Assembly (NCBI GenBank): GCA_009103225.1
Contig: RHPI01003587.1
Location: 128,621 to 192,620, forward strand
From: Chlorokybus atmophyticus
Lineage: Eukaryota; Streptophyta; Chlorokybophyceae; Chlorokybales; Chlorokybaceae
Length of the DNA stretch: 64,000 bases
Direction of reading: 5' to 3'
Shown here: in pieces, positions 9,983 to 21,677 of the stretch
Numbering within the stretch: the first letter of the stretch is position 1
Layout of the letters: each line of letters starts with the position of its first letter
Notes under the pieces: generated by a model
Databases searched by the model: none
What the model was told of the DNA's origin: nothing
What the model saw: only the letters and a program-made list of their open reading frames with translations
Translations under genes and position numbers: made by a program

Positions 9983-12440
9983 TGCTGACCACATTATCAA
10001 GCTGAAGCTTAGGGTCTCTGTGATACACCATCCTGAACGGTGTCACGCGAGTGCTGCGTTGCTTGGTTACACGGTAGGTGAACAGCACTTGTTGCAAATT
10101 CTGCTCCCACCGATTTCCCACCATGCTTTTGAACAATGCCAACTTCACTGTCCCATTAATTCTCTCAACCAACCCATTTGTTTGCGGGTGGTAAGCGCCT
10201 GAGTTGACGTTCACAATATTGTAGCGTGACAGCAAGTCTTGCACTTCACTGTTGAGAAACTCTTTCCCATTGTCACTCTGAATGATAGTGGGAACACCAT
10301 GACGGCAGATGATGTCCTCAAGCAGAAACTGGCGCACATGAATGCCCTCCTTTGAAGGAATTGCCTTTGCCTCGACCCATTTGGTGAGGTAATCAATGGC
10401 CATAACAATGTACTTGTTGCCCTTTACTGTCTCAGGCAATGGTCCAATTAAATCAATTCCCACTCTGTGAAAGGCTTCCCCAGTTACTTTGATTGGATGC
10501 AAGGGAGCAGGCTCACGGGATGTACGCCGGTGCTCGTGGCAACTCTTGCAAGAGTTCACATACTCTGTCACTTTCTGAGTCATCCCATACCAGAAGAATC
10601 GAGGGCGCAACATTTCAAGCACCTTGCCAGCACTTGGGTGATGCATGTTGTCGTGATGCATCTGGATAATACCACGCCTCAGACTCTTAGGTGGAACTCT
10701 GCGAGTCACCATCTGTGGCTGATCATCCCCATCATAAGTGCTTCTCCCCTTCTTGTTGCCAGGCCTGGTTCAGACCTCACTGCCTTTCATTGCAAAACCT
10801 TTGGCTCGCTTGCGTACTCGCCTTCTTTCTTGCTTTGACAGTGCTTTGATGCTGGATGGGTCCTTCAAGTATGTGAGCAACACCTGATCATCCATCACAT
10901 CTTTAATGGGCTTGCCAGCTGAAAGTTTTGATGGGGGTAAAATTTGCGCTTCAACTGGAGCCTCCACTATGTTTGATGGGGGTAAAATTTGCGCTTCAAC
11001 TGGAGCCTCCACTATGTCCTCCCCTTTAACATCGTGGCTCACCTGAGCCACAAGGCTTGGCATAGTGTCTGATTCAGCAACGTCCTCCCCCTCAGTGCAT
11101 GTCTCAAGTGCCTCCTCTTGTGCCTCATTGCCGAGGTCAAGCTCATCAGAAGACATCCCCCCCACACGCACTACCTCTTCTTCAGCAGTGTACAAGTCCG
11201 GAGGATTGCGGCTCAGCGCATCCACATGGTCGTGGTTCTTGCCAGGCTCATACTCCACCACAAAGTCATACTCCTGCAGCTTGAGTGACCATCTGGTGAG
11301 CTTGCCCGTAGGATCAGCTGTATTCATCAACCATTTTAGAGGGCGATGATCCGTCACCACCGTGAAGGTAGTACCATGCAGGTAGTGCCTCCACACTCCA
11401 CACGAGGCACTCTTTTTCAGTTACACTGTAGTTTCGCTCAGCCTTGTTGAGCATCCGGCTGGCATAAGCTACAACATACTCCTTGTTGTCCACACGCTGT
11501 GACAAATAGCTCCCAAAGCATAGTCTGAGGCATCCGTCATCACCACAAAAGGCATATCCAGATCTGGCCTCCTCAATACTGGAGCAGTGGTCAACGCGTG
11601 TTTCAGCTCATCAAACGCTTGCTGCTGCTCTCCCCCCCACACAAATGGCACCACACTCGACGTCAACTCAGTGAGTGGTTGTGTTTTTTTGCTGAAGTTC
11701 TCCACAAACCTTCTGTAGTATGAAGCTAACCCCAAGAATGAGCGCACACGTGTTTGTGTAGTTGGCACAGGGAACTCATGTACTGCCTTCAGCTTGCTGG
11801 CTTGTGGTTTCACCCCATTTTCCATTAGGTCATGTCCCAACATGTCAACCTCATACATGCCAAACTTGCACTTCTCGAGTGCCGCCACAAGCTGTGCGTC
11901 ACGCAGGGCTTGCATCACCAAGTTCAAATGCTGAATGTGTTCCTCAAAGGTGTTGGAGTACACAATGATGTCGTCAAAGAACACCAGCACGAATTTGTTG
12001 CTGTACTTGTTCAACACTTGCGTCATCAGCCTTTGGAACGTCGCTGGTGCATTGGTGAGACCGAAGGGCATGGTGTTGAATACATACAATCCTGTCTTGG
12101 TCACAAAAGCTGTCTTCTCACGGTCGCGAGGCTCCACCCACACCTGATGGTAAGCAGACAGCAAGTCCAATTTGCTGAAGTACTTGGCTTTGCCCACACT
12201 GTCCAAAATGTCGTCACACCTTGGCACAGGAAACCTATCTTTCTTTGTGACCTCATTCAGCTTGCGGTAGTCTATGCAAAGCCGCCAGCCGCGGCCGTTA
12301 GGCTTGGGCACCATCACAATTGGTGAAGACCATGGGCTTGATGAAAGGCTCACAATGCCAGCCTGCAGCATGTGTTCAACTTCTTCTTCAATCTGCTGAT
12401 CCTCAGCACGTGAAGTGCGGTATGGCTTTTGCACAATGGG
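9983..12440 (-). pseudogene. Ty3/Gypsy copy 2, truncated at both ends (RT to integrase core)
   Basis: This segment is very similar to copy 1 from inside the integrase (equivalent to 4406) to just upstream of RT (equivalent to about 6861). It keeps RT with VFFDDIIVYS, RNase H, the linker with the 45-bp duplication, the integrase zinc finger (intact here, with VNSCKSCHEH) and the DDE core. Small indels near 11396-11525 break the RNase H frame. The left end is cut where the LTR of copy 1 begins at 9982. The right end stops at 12440, where hAT transposase sequence starts. Gag, protease and the LTRs are missing. It is non-functional but useful for reading the lesions of copy 1. Confidence 0.9.
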
Positions 12441-14398
12441 CACAATCCTTGTAACGTGGATCGAGAAAAAGGGCAAGCTGTGCTATTTGTGTGTCCATCT
12501 CCCTCACCTTGTGTTGAAGGAGTGCACCACGTGATGGCGCATGTCTGCACAGCAATTTCAAGAGGTGCAATGACATAACAATGATACAAGCACACAGCAA
12601 CATCAACATGGGAGCGCATGTGGCTACACACCTGCTGGCAACTTGACGTCTTTGATAGCCTTCGCCAAATAAAGCCAGTACCTTGTGATGTCGGCAAGCG
12701 TGGCATTGTCCGCTTGCACGGCTGAGATGACCTTGCTAAATGGCTCTAGCAATTGGCAAAGGGCCGACAAGCCGTCCCAAAAGTCCTGGTTGTCAATGAT
12801 TGTGATGATGGCCTTATTCTTGATGTCATCGCGGTATTGCCTACGTACATAACGCAGAGCACCTTATAAGCGTTGCACAGATTGCAAACACCTATTCACA
12901 CGCGACTGTTAGTGCACGCAACAACACACAGCAATGTTTGTAACAACAAACGTCACAGCTACACACACAGCACCTGTGCACCGACGTGAAGCGAGTTTTA
13001 TTGAAGCTGTGTAGGGTGGTGTTAACCCCGTCGGCTTTGGCAGCATCCTTGAGCAGTTGTAATGGCCTGTGAGAGGCTCGGAAGTATGTCACAATCTTCT
13101 GTGCATTGACAACAATGTTCTTGGCCCAATCGTAGCAGAGGCATGAGTTAGGAAGAACCCATGCATGAAGCACCTAAGCGCATGCATGCACAATGGTGAG
13201 AGCGTGCACATGATTCGGATGTGTATGCTGGTCAGCTTGTGAGGCTCACCTTAAGTCAATGATATGCTTGTACTCCTCTTCATTGGTAAGCAACCGCCGG
13301 GCGAGCTTCATGCTGGCAGCGTTGTCCGTAACCAAGGCAGCAACCTTGTTAGCTCCCACCTGGTTGATGCACTCACGGAAGATCTCTGCACGCCATTCAC
13401 ACAAACACATGTTAGCGCTGTGCCCACATAGCTTACGCAAGCATAACTTGTATTGACATGCAGCACATTAGCTTGTACTCACCTGTCAAGTAAGTGGAAG
13501 TATGCCGCTCTGCACTTAGCTCTAAGGTTCCAAGCAAGTGGGCAAAACGATCTGCCGTTATCACATTGCACCCATACACTGATTGGTTGTTAACGTTGCT
13601 GCAGCCATCAATGCAAACACTAGCATTATATTCATCTTTCATGCGCTCTTGAAACTTGTGCTGCACTACAGAGTGCTGGTCGACAAGCAACCTAGTCTTC
13701 AGCTTTGTTGCACCTACACGCACACATTGTAAATTGCTGAGCATGGCTGCATCTGTACACACGCATACGCATGCATGCACATGCACGCACACACAATAGA
13801 TGTAAAGCATTGCGGCACAGGCTCAATGCTTTATGAGCATGTTGTTGTGCTTGCCTGGAGGAATGTACAGAGGGCGTAGAGCTTGTATGAATGCGATGAA
13901 GTGGGGGTTGTCAGAGACGGCGAAAGGAAAGGCGCACATGACAAATGCCATCAACATCTTGGCATCCAGGTCTTGGCGCAACGCCTTACCCACTTGCCCA
14001 CTCTCATAATGTGCTGTCAACACAGATTGCTCAACCTTGCGCTTGCGTGTCTGTGTGACAGTAGACTGCGCTGCTGCAGCAACGCCATACTTCTCCACCA
14101 ACGTCTCATGCAGAGCTGCACGCACAGGTGGAGGTACCTCTCTGCACTCAACACTAGTGTGCTTTTCCAAAGCTTCTACTCTACCATCCTTGTACTTCTT
14201 GCCGCAATACTTGCAAGCCGCCCCTTTACGCCTGTTGCGGTTGTTCAACCCCTCACACTCGTTGAAGTGCTCCCAAATCATAGACTTGGGCGCTCCGTCC
14301 TTGTTCTGAACAGCAGGGGTACATGCGCTATCCTGCTCATGCTGACTGGCGGGCTCTTCCAGCCCGTCTGACAGGCTTACCGCCATCAACGACGCCAT
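12441..14398 (-). pseudogene. hAT transposase (BED finger type), lacking its C-terminal domain
   Basis: On the minus strand the pieces run from ATG 14398. First comes a BED zinc finger (MIWEHFNECEG, then CKYCGKKYKDGR with H and C ligands). Next are the hAT segment ending LRPLYIPPG (exon to about 13823), CIDGCSNVNNQS (first acidic residue, about 13630-13600), LVTDNAASMKLARRLL (second acidic region, about 13300), a CVLHAW/KTRFTS segment (about 13170-12985) and LALFLDPRYKD (about 12450). Introns separate the pieces. It breaks at 12440, directly at the Gypsy copy 2 junction, so the hAT dimerisation domain is absent. In hATs the RNase H-like domain cuts DNA at the element ends. This copy cannot be complete. 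Confidence 0.75.
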
Positions 14399-14741
14399 CT
14401 AGGACGTCGCCCACCCGGCCGCCGCTGTGCTGCTGCTGCTACGGACTGTGGTTTGCAACGACAGCACTTTGACAGCGCGCGAATTTAAAATTTGCGACAA
14501 GTGCAAAGCCCCGCGCGAAAGTGTGTTTTGGCGCGAAATTGTGGGTTTCGCCATTTACGCGAAGTGGCACCCTTTGGTGCAATCTGGCGAAACCTCTGGC
14601 GAAACCCCAAATGGCGAAACCCGCGGGTTGCACCGCTATCACTGCAAATGCAGGAAAAGTGCTTGATCTTGAGCCGACGGCCCCGGCCACGCCCGGCCTG
14701 CGGCGGGAGCGCACGAGGCCGCGGCGTCTTAGAAATGATTA
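14399..14741. other. Spacer between two hAT elements
   Basis: No gene is seen. It contains repeated GGCGAAAC(C) motifs (about 14585-14625). Its last bases, AATGATTA at 14734-14741, form one half of the target duplication of the next element. Confidence 0.6.
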
Positions 14742-15298
14742 ATGGTGTTGGGCATTAACCCAAGTTGATCGCTGTTAACGTTAATGGTTAATAAGTTAAC
14801 ATTAATGCCTAGTTAACGATTCGCACATGCTCGGTTTGCGGCAAAAGTACTGTCAATCGAGAGCTCTCGACAAGCTGAGCGAGATACGCTAGCAGGTTAA
14901 CAGTTGCAATCTCATTTAAGCTCCAAACAAGCTGCGTCACTCAACCTCCATGTCTGCTATGCTGCAAAGCTCAATGGCTGGTAGTTTGGAGCTAAACAAG
15001 TGGCCTAATGGGCACCTTTCCTCAAGCATGTACTCAGCCTGCTCATCTAACTCATCCTCATCATTATCTACTCCCCTCATTAGCAATGCAATGTCAACAA
15101 TAAACTGCTCTTCATCCGGAATGAACTCTGGCTCCTATCACGGGTCCAATTCAACCTCTAAAGACTCGCGCACCGTCTCCTCCACCGCATGCTTGGTAGC
15201 ACCTTCCACCACATCATCATCAATTACAACAACATTGCGCTGAGGCATGTACCTGCGTCACAATGCATAAGAAACATGTCGCATAAGCTTGACATCAT

Positions 15299-17149
15299 TT
15301 AATGCATGCAAATGCGCAACACGCATGTGCTTTCCACTGCATTTGAAGGTGCAGAGCGCTTGCGAGGGGGGAGAGATGACTTGACCACCGCCATTTTCAT
15401 TGCTCGTGCTACTTGCATGCGGTTGCGCCGCTTGGTGTGAATGTTGCCAAGCGCGGAGAAGAGGCGTTCGACCGAAGCCGAGTGCACCGTTTCGGCAAAC
15501 AAACGCTCAGCAAGTGCTGGCAACTCTGGAGATAGCTGGCGCATCAACTTCCAAAAGAGCAAAGGCCGCTCTGCTATTTTTGTTAGGAGAACTTGGCCAA
15601 AATGCTTCTCTTTACACGATCCTCTAACATGGACTGGAAGCAGCGCTTGCCTGCAGCCTCATCATTCTCAATCACCCTCTTGTAAGCTTCCTTGGCCATT
15701 AAGGCTAGGTTGACATAAAAAAAAAAAGGTCCAGCTGTGTTAAGATGTTCAGTCTGCCTTGCGGGGTTCAAAACATACGCTAGCACAAAAAGTTGCTGCT
15801 CCATTTTACCCCAACGCTTCTCCAGACTCTCCAGGAGATGGGTGCTATAAACTTGGTCCTCACCAAATGCTGCAATGTCTGCAAAGCTATCCGCGATCCC
15901 AATGCCACGAAAATGTTGATATAACATACTGTACTTTTCAAACACATCGTCTAAGCGTGCTTGCTCAGCTTCCAAGCTTCTGATGACGACCTTGGGTGGC
16001 ATAAGCTGACGAGCCGTGCGGTCTAGTGCTGTCCACATTGCTTGCTTGCTAACCAAATCCATAATGCCCTCCGCTTTCTTTTTCACATCAGCACTAGACC
16101 CCACGGACTGCACCAGCTCGCGGCGTGACATCAAGCACAACGTCCTCATGTCTCCTTCGACTTGCAGCAGCCGAATGATGGCGTCTACTTGCGATCCCCA
16201 TCGTGTGGACACTGCAACTTTGAGCGCCTTGGGGCTGCTTATGCGACCTTGTAGTCAACCAAGAGGAACAGCATGGTTGTTAAACCAATTGATGGTTGCC
16301 GTGCAGTCTTTCAAAGCATTAGTAGCATTTTTGTTCATCTTGAAGTAGTCACCCACCAGCAAGTTGCCCTGCAATATATATCAAGCTAAGTACATCAAGC
16401 ATTTGCAACAAGCAATGACTGTGCGATGCAGGCAGCCGCATGCAGCATCTTACTTGATGAGCGTAGCAATCCAATGAAAGCATGAGGATGCTTCTCAAGA
16501 ACAAGCCGGCGGGCCTTGCGGCAGTCTGCTGCTGCATCGGATACAATTGCAATGATTGTCGTATTGAAAGTGGTAGCAATAAGATCTATTTCTTCCAGAA
16601 TGATGTCTGCCAAGCCCTCGGCAAGCTTGCGCTGTGCAGTAATGTCATCACAACGATGCGGAAACACCTGGCAGTACAACCATGTTCATGCAAAACCGCA
16701 ACTTGCCGATCATCCGTGATGATAGTAAATGCCAGCAGCTGGCGGCGAACAATGTTGGTCCAACTATCGAGTACCAGGCAACATCCTGCATCAGCACCAG
16801 TCAGATGCATGCTAGCATCACATGTGTGCACATGTGTGCATGTACACGACCATCTTGCACTCTCAGCTAGTGCTGACCTTTGCTCTGGCTCAAAGCTTCA
16901 TGCATTGCCGCTTGCGCGACAGCAACTTCTTTGTCAAGGAGAGGACCACTTGTTTTCTTTTAAGAAGGCAAAGACACAGCAGGCCTCAAAAACTCAAACA
17001 ACTTGCGAACTTCTGAAATGTCCATGCTGTTGAACGACCAATTGCTAGCAACAATTGCTCTCACTAGCAAACTATGGAACTTGTGCTTGTCAGATACACT
17101 CAATGGCACATCTTTCAAAGGGACTCCACGAAATTTGGATTGCGACACA
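15299..17149 (-). pseudogene. hAT transposase body, disrupted
   Basis: This is the minus-strand continuation of the BED exon at 21447-21677. Segments in order are SNWSFNSMDISEVRKLFEFL (about 17045), LVLDSWTNIVRRQLLAFTII (first catalytic Asp, about 16780), AIVSDAAADCRKARRL (second acidic region, about 16535), VSTRWGSQVDAIIRLL (about 16200), and the hAT dimerisation domain SASVERLFSALGNIHTKRRN (about 15420-15478). Introns and a few stops separate them. A Glu/Asp-rich tail may extend to about 14948. The gene is split by the LTR element at 17155-21441 and so cannot be translated as one piece. Confidence 0.8.
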
Positions 17150-17154
17150 TCTTC

Positions 17155-17680
17155 TGTAGCAGCAGCACCGTCGCCGGTGATGCCCCTTCAATCCTCTACC
17201 CCAACACCCACACCACCTGTGACAAGCCTCTCAACGGCGTGGCCACCACTGAGTAGAGAGCTGAAAGTCCCCACATCAGTTTGATGTGACCTTTTATATT
17301 AAGAGTATATGAACTATATACCTCTCGATGATTAACTCACAACTAGACATCGACCCTACAGATAGGGTAGTTAGGAAATCTAGCGTGAGCCAATCTCAGC
17401 TCAGATAAGGTACCTATCAATAAGGTACATATCCAAAGATACCTATCGTAAGGTACCTAACGAGATTGTGATCACATTGTATCAATTGTGACACTAAGTA
17501 AGCTTGAATAAGCGGTTCTACACCCATTGGGACTTATTTAAGCTATGATAAAGCATCATAGCCTCTGATAAGCGAGGACCCGTAGAAAAGAGGTATAAAT
17601 AAGCATATTTAGATACTTATTCATACAAAATGTGTTATTTAGGTAGCAATAATACCCCTATTACTATTGCTCCCGTTACA
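17155..17680 (-). repeat. 3' LTR of element A
   Basis: It is a direct repeat of 20910-21441, running TGTAACGGGAGC...GCTGCTACA on the minus strand. It contains a TATA-like box (TATAAAAGG near 17300 on the minus strand) and a cluster of imperfect AAGGTACCTATC units (about 17405-17462). The two LTRs differ by scattered substitutions and a few indels, so the insertion is not recent. Confidence 0.9.
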
Positions 17681-17841
17681 TTCCCCCCCACTTAGGTTTT
17701 TAACGTCCTCGTTGAACTCAAGTTGATCATGCTTGATTTCAAGTAATTGTAATCAGTGAGATAGCAGGAAATGACAGGGTGGTAATGAAACTGCCAGTCT
17801 GTCATAAACCAAGCCCACAGTTTATGGGACAGGCATGAATC

Positions 17842-17975
17842 TCAATAAGCTCGAAGCAACTCGCGGCAGTGCGTAAGATGCCTGTCGGGCTCCCAACTGT
17901 TATGTTCCGGGCCATACCCTTTCCATTTCACCAAATAGCGAGTTGCGCGTCCTCGACTATTTAGCTTATGGTTTC
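17842..17975 (-). pseudogene. Integrase C-terminal chromodomain of element A
   Basis: On the minus strand the frame reads GRATRYLVKWKGYGPEHNSW and then EPDRHLTHCRELLRAY before a TGA at 17842-17844. YLVKWKGY...SWEP is the hallmark of chromodomains attached to chromovirus integrases, which target insertion by binding histone H3 tails. A stop lies just upstream (about 17970), marking the deletion junction. This stretch is too short to appear as a long open frame. Confidence 0.8.
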
Positions 17976-18030
17976 ATATTACGTCCACCTCTTAAATACA
18001 TCTGGCACCACAGGGTCAGTTACGGCCTGT

Positions 18031-18927
18031 TCAATAGGTGTCTCTTCCTGTCGTAAGTGCATTAAAATTTACTTCCTCACGTTTGCGCATGCAACGTTTC
18101 AGTTGCATAGCAGAGAGGAGCGGAACATTGTCGCGAGCAACACGTGCGAGTACAGGTGCGATTAACGTCACCTTACATTTACCCTTACGAAGGGTGCACG
18201 TATTTGCTCGAGAGTCCAATTGCAAACCTGTTTCGGTGTGCCGCTGTTCTCCCAAAACAACATCCACCCCGGGGATACCTATATCCGCCACGATGAAAGT
18301 TGGTCGAGTCTTGTGGCTGTTAATAACAAAACGCCCCTTCACCTCCCCAATGGCATTGAGGGTGGAACCAGCAGCACGTACATACGACGTGACTGGTGTG
18401 AAAGGTATGTTATTACGTTGCACCCAAGCATGTTCAACAAAGTTATGGTTTGCACCGGTATCAATTAATGCTGTACATGGTGTGCGCATAAGTTGACTCT
18501 CACATCACCATTTGAGTGGTCCCGAGTGACCATCAAATGTAGCTAATGTCGGAGTGCCGTGATCGGTAGCAGGCTTGATAAAGATCACTTGCAACGGTGA
18601 AGCTCCTGTATCCTTGCGTGAGAGTTGCATAATTACTTCTCCCCCTTTTAACAATCGCGACCACGGGCCATGATATCGAGGGATAACTACTAGTACACAT
18701 GCAGTGACAGCATGTTGTAATTGCAACTCGTGTAAGTGCTTAACAGCAGTTACTAATTTAAAAAATGGAACATTGATTAAAACACAACCGTTTGCATTTG
18801 TCAACACAGGTGGTGTGCTCATATCAGTCCATACATCTGATACATCACAAAGAGAGGAAACTTTATCAAGAAGTACAGAGTTTTCAAAGTCGTTCTGCTC
18901 GACTAAGCTACCAACCACGGACAATTC
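18031..18927 (-). pseudogene. Retroviral-type aspartic protease region of element A
   Basis: The gag frame continues past TAG 18928-18930. It runs about 140 codons to a TGA (18505-18507), then 150 more codons to a TAG at 18031. The second part has the protease signature CTALIDTGANHNFVEHAW (about 18470-18420) with intact DTG, and VDVVLGEQRH further on. After the frame ends, only about 60 bp separate it from the chromodomain fragment, so RT, RNase H and the integrase core were removed by deletion. Confidence 0.75.
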
Positions 18928-19974
18928 CTATTTCTTGTCCCTCTGCTGCTTGGCCTTCTGTGCATTCCGCTTTGCATAGCACTTGGCCTCCTCATGACCT
19001 GTCTTCTTGCAGAAACTGCAAGTGATGATGGATTTGGCCGCGTTGTAGGGGCCAGCAGGCTGAGATGTTTTCGCCTTTTTTACAAAAGGTTTGTTGTCAG
19101 TGGCCGGGCGCTTTGCAGCTGAAACCGGGGCTGCCTCTTTTGCCGTGGTTTGCATGTTTGCGTGAGAGCGCTTTACACTGTCCACAGTAGCAACCATCTG
19201 CATCAGCATTTGTAAATCCGTCGAGGCCCACTCTTGCTGAACCGGACGCCCGTTCTGACGCAAGTTGTGCAGCTGGTTGCGAGCAACCTGGGCACGATCT
19301 GCGCCACCATAGCGCTGCTCCATGAAAGAGCACAACTGATTTACTTCCCACCCGAGGTTCGTATCCCGTTGCTTACGGCGATACCACTTGGCCAGAGCAT
19401 CGTTTGGGATCAGCAACTCAGCTACACGCAACTTCCCCTCCTCAGAAATGTGAAGGGAGTTGACATAGTGTCTTAGCTTCACGAGCCAGTTGAAAATTGC
19501 CGCTTGTTTGTTGTAAACAAACTCGGCAGGTCGAGCAAGCGCCTGAACAGGTGGACCACTATCAGAGCGTTGAAGGCGCTCGATCATGTTCAAAACACGT
19601 TTTCCTTCACCCATCGATCCCTCCCAATCTCGCCCCATAAAGGTGGTGAGCTTTGCGATCTTTTCCGCCATATGAAAGAGGAAGTTGACAAGTGAGAGAA
19701 TCGCCTCGCGAGGATCCTTATCATAGGTGCCAAGAAAATGGTCCATTAACTCTTGTTTTGTCAAGTGCATTGATCTTTCAAGCTGAACAAATGATGGTGG
19801 TGGTGGTGGTCCGTTTGGTTCCACCAAGCCATCCACATCCTTAGCAGCATGAGACTCATCAGGTGCATCATCCGGGTTGGAAATATCCTCCATGGAGAGA
19901 AACTCCTCCTCATGAGATAATTGCTCTTTTTGCGAGCTTTCCCCCTTTGAGGTGGGCACCGAGTTCTCTGCCAT
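18928..19974 (-). CDS. Gag protein of LTR element A
   Basis: This is an intact 348-codon frame. An acidic N-terminus and a proline run (GPPPPPSFVQ) lead into a capsid-like helical region (MDHFLGTYDKDPREAILSLV ... YRRKQRDTNLGWEVNQLCSF). A basic Lys-rich segment and a CCHC zinc knuckle follow (CSFCKKTGHEEAKC, near residue 325). It ends in a lysine-rich tail at a TAG. The downstream protease lies in the same frame after that TAG, so either readthrough made Gag-Pro or the stop is a decay mutation. Gag packages element RNA into particles. This copy could be supplied in trans to or from other elements. Confidence 0.85.
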   Translation of the reverse strand: MAENSVPTSKGESSQKEQLSHEEEFLSMEDISNPDDAPDESHAAKDVDGLVEPNGPPPPPSFVQLERSMHLTKQELMDHFLGTYDKDPREAILSLVNFLFHMAEKIAKLTTFMGRDWEGSMGEGKRVLNMIERLQRSDSGPPVQALARPAEFVYNKQAAIFNWLVKLRHYVNSLHISEEGKLRVAELLIPNDALAKWYRRKQRDTNLGWEVNQLCSFMEQRYGGADRAQVARNQLHNLRQNGRPVQQEWASTDLQMLMQMVATVDSVKRSHANMQTTAKEAAPVSAAKRPATDNKPFVKKAKTSQPAGPYNAAKSIITCSFCKKTGHEEAKCYAKRNAQKAKQQRDKK

Positions 19975-20169
19975 TTGTCTGCAAAACAGGCAAAATGGAA
20001 TGGTGAGAATCTCACCAATGGTGTAGGTTCAATGAGAGGGTAAAAATGACCCCACGTTGTAAAAGTCTTAAACAGAGTCCAAACCAGTCCTAAAACAGAA
20101 AAGGTTGGATCTAGAGTGTCACTAAACAGAACAAGTCTAAGTGGGACCAGAATGTCCTAACCCTATGTT

Positions 20170-20690
20170 ATACACAACCAAGTCCCAATCTCCAGGCCGA
20201 AGCCAGAGGGGGAGGGTTTCAGACTAACAGTGTTTGGGAACAGGTTGTCCTAGAACCTCCCCAAAACTGTCCTAACCGAGTTCCGATCTCCAAGCCGAAG
20301 CCAGAGGGGGAGGGTTTGGGAACAGTTTGGTTTAAAACTTACGGACCCGGGTCAAGCGACCCGGAAAAACCGCTGGCAGGTCACATATATGTCACAGGCA
20401 TGCAACAGGCAAGCCACAGGCATGCAGCAGGCAAGCCGCACAGTGACCAACTGTGACATGCACTGGCAAGCACAATGACAAGAAACTACCGCATGCAATG
20501 ACAGGCAATCACTGCAAGCAATGATAGTGCACTGAGTGTGACAAGCAGTGATGGCATTAGCAAGCCGCACTCATGCACTGACAAGTCACTGGCAAGCATA
20601 ATGACAAGCAATCACCGCATGCAATGACAGGCAATCACTGCAAGTAATAATGGTGCATGAAAGTACACACGTGCACTTGACAAGCAGCTG
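20170..20690. repeat. Direct repeats in the leader of element A
   Basis: Two copies of a unit around CCGAAGCCAGAGGGGGAGGG lie at about 20195 and 20297. Two copies of a roughly 70-bp unit built on GGCAAGCA and ATGACA motifs lie at 20461-20532 and 20587-20655. No coding sense is visible. Such repeats in the 5' leader of LTR elements often hold packaging or dimerisation signals, but that role is only a guess here. Confidence 0.6.
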
Positions 20691-20909
20691 GCAAGCAGGC
20701 AAGTCACCGACGTGTGTGATGGTACCTCACACGTGGAGAGGCCGCCTATTTGGTGGGTGGCTTCAACGCGGAGGTAGCGCAGGGAAGCTAACTTGAAGCT
20801 TGGGCTGCGTGGACGAATAGAAGGTTGCCACGGACGCTTTCTCATTGGTCGATAGCAGGTCGCCGCCCCGTATAAATACCCACGTCACCCCCCAGCTCCT
20901 GAAAACCAA

Positions 20910-21441
20910 TGTAACAGCACCACCGTCGCCGGTGATGCCCCTTCAATCCTCTACCTCAACACCCACAGCCACACCGCCTATGACAACCCTTTTAACGGCG
21001 TGGCCGCCACTGAGCAGAGAGCTGAAAGTCCCCACATCAGTTTGATGTGACCTTTTATATCAAGAGTATATCAACTATATACCTCTAGATAATTAACTCA
21101 CGACTAGACATCGACCCTACAGATAGGGTAGTTGGGAAATCTAGCGTGAGCTAATCACAGCTCTGATAAGGTACCTATCGATAAGGTACCTATTAAAAGA
21201 TACCTATCGTAAGGTATCCAACGAGATAGTGATTACATTTTATTAAATGTGACACTAAATAGGCTTGAATAAGCGTATCTACACCCATTGGGACTTATTT
21301 AGGCTATGATAAAGCATCATAGCCTATAATAAGCGAGGAACCGTAGAAAAGAGGTATAAATAAGCATATTTAGATACTTATATATATAAAATGTGTTATT
21401 TAGGTAGCAATAATACCCCTATTATTATTGCTCCCGTTACA
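20910..21441 (-). repeat. 5' LTR of element A
   Basis: This is the partner of 17155-17680 and shows the same TG...CA ends. The same GGTACCTATC cluster lies at about 21167-21220. It is immediately followed by the TCTTC duplication and the BED exon of the hAT gene. Confidence 0.9.
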
Positions 21442-21446
21442 TCTTC

Positions 21447-21677
21447 CCCTGACGCCTTTCTCTTCTCACGCCCATCACCACGATTTTCCCTCCCAATCTT
21501 TCGTGCAGCTGAGTTGCATTGCTGACATGCAGCTAAGTGCGCATGCATGTGCTTGTTTGTTCGTAAACAGTGCCTAGCATCAGGCACACATCCGGTTGCA
21601 TCCACGCAAGCTTTGCAAATGGCCCCATAATGATGACTGTTGCATTTATCTGCAGTCTTGGTAAAATACTGCCACAC
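21447..21677 (-). pseudogene. BED zinc-finger exon of the disrupted hAT transposase
   Basis: The minus-strand frame begins MWQYFTKTADKCNSHH. It has the BED finger pattern, with CKAC followed by H and C ligands (NKHMHAHLAACQQC), and ends in a basic tail. The coding sequence stops at the TCTTC target duplication (21442-21446) and resumes on the far side of the LTR element below 17154. This shows that the LTR element landed inside the transposase gene. Confidence 0.75.

Larger units (their letters stand above)
17155..21441 (-). mobile_element. Chromovirus-type LTR element A, internally deleted, nested in hAT
   Basis: Two LTRs (17155-17680 and 20910-21441) are flanked by a perfect 5-bp duplication TCTTC (17150-17154 and 21442-21446). 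On the minus strand the interior holds a primer-binding-like site next to the 5' LTR (TTGGTTTTCAGGAGC, about 20909-20895), a leader, gag, protease and then only the chromodomain tail of integrase. A G-rich tract (AAGTGGGGGGGAA, about 17681-17693) precedes the 3' LTR. Reverse transcriptase, RNase H and the integrase core are missing. Confidence 0.9.
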
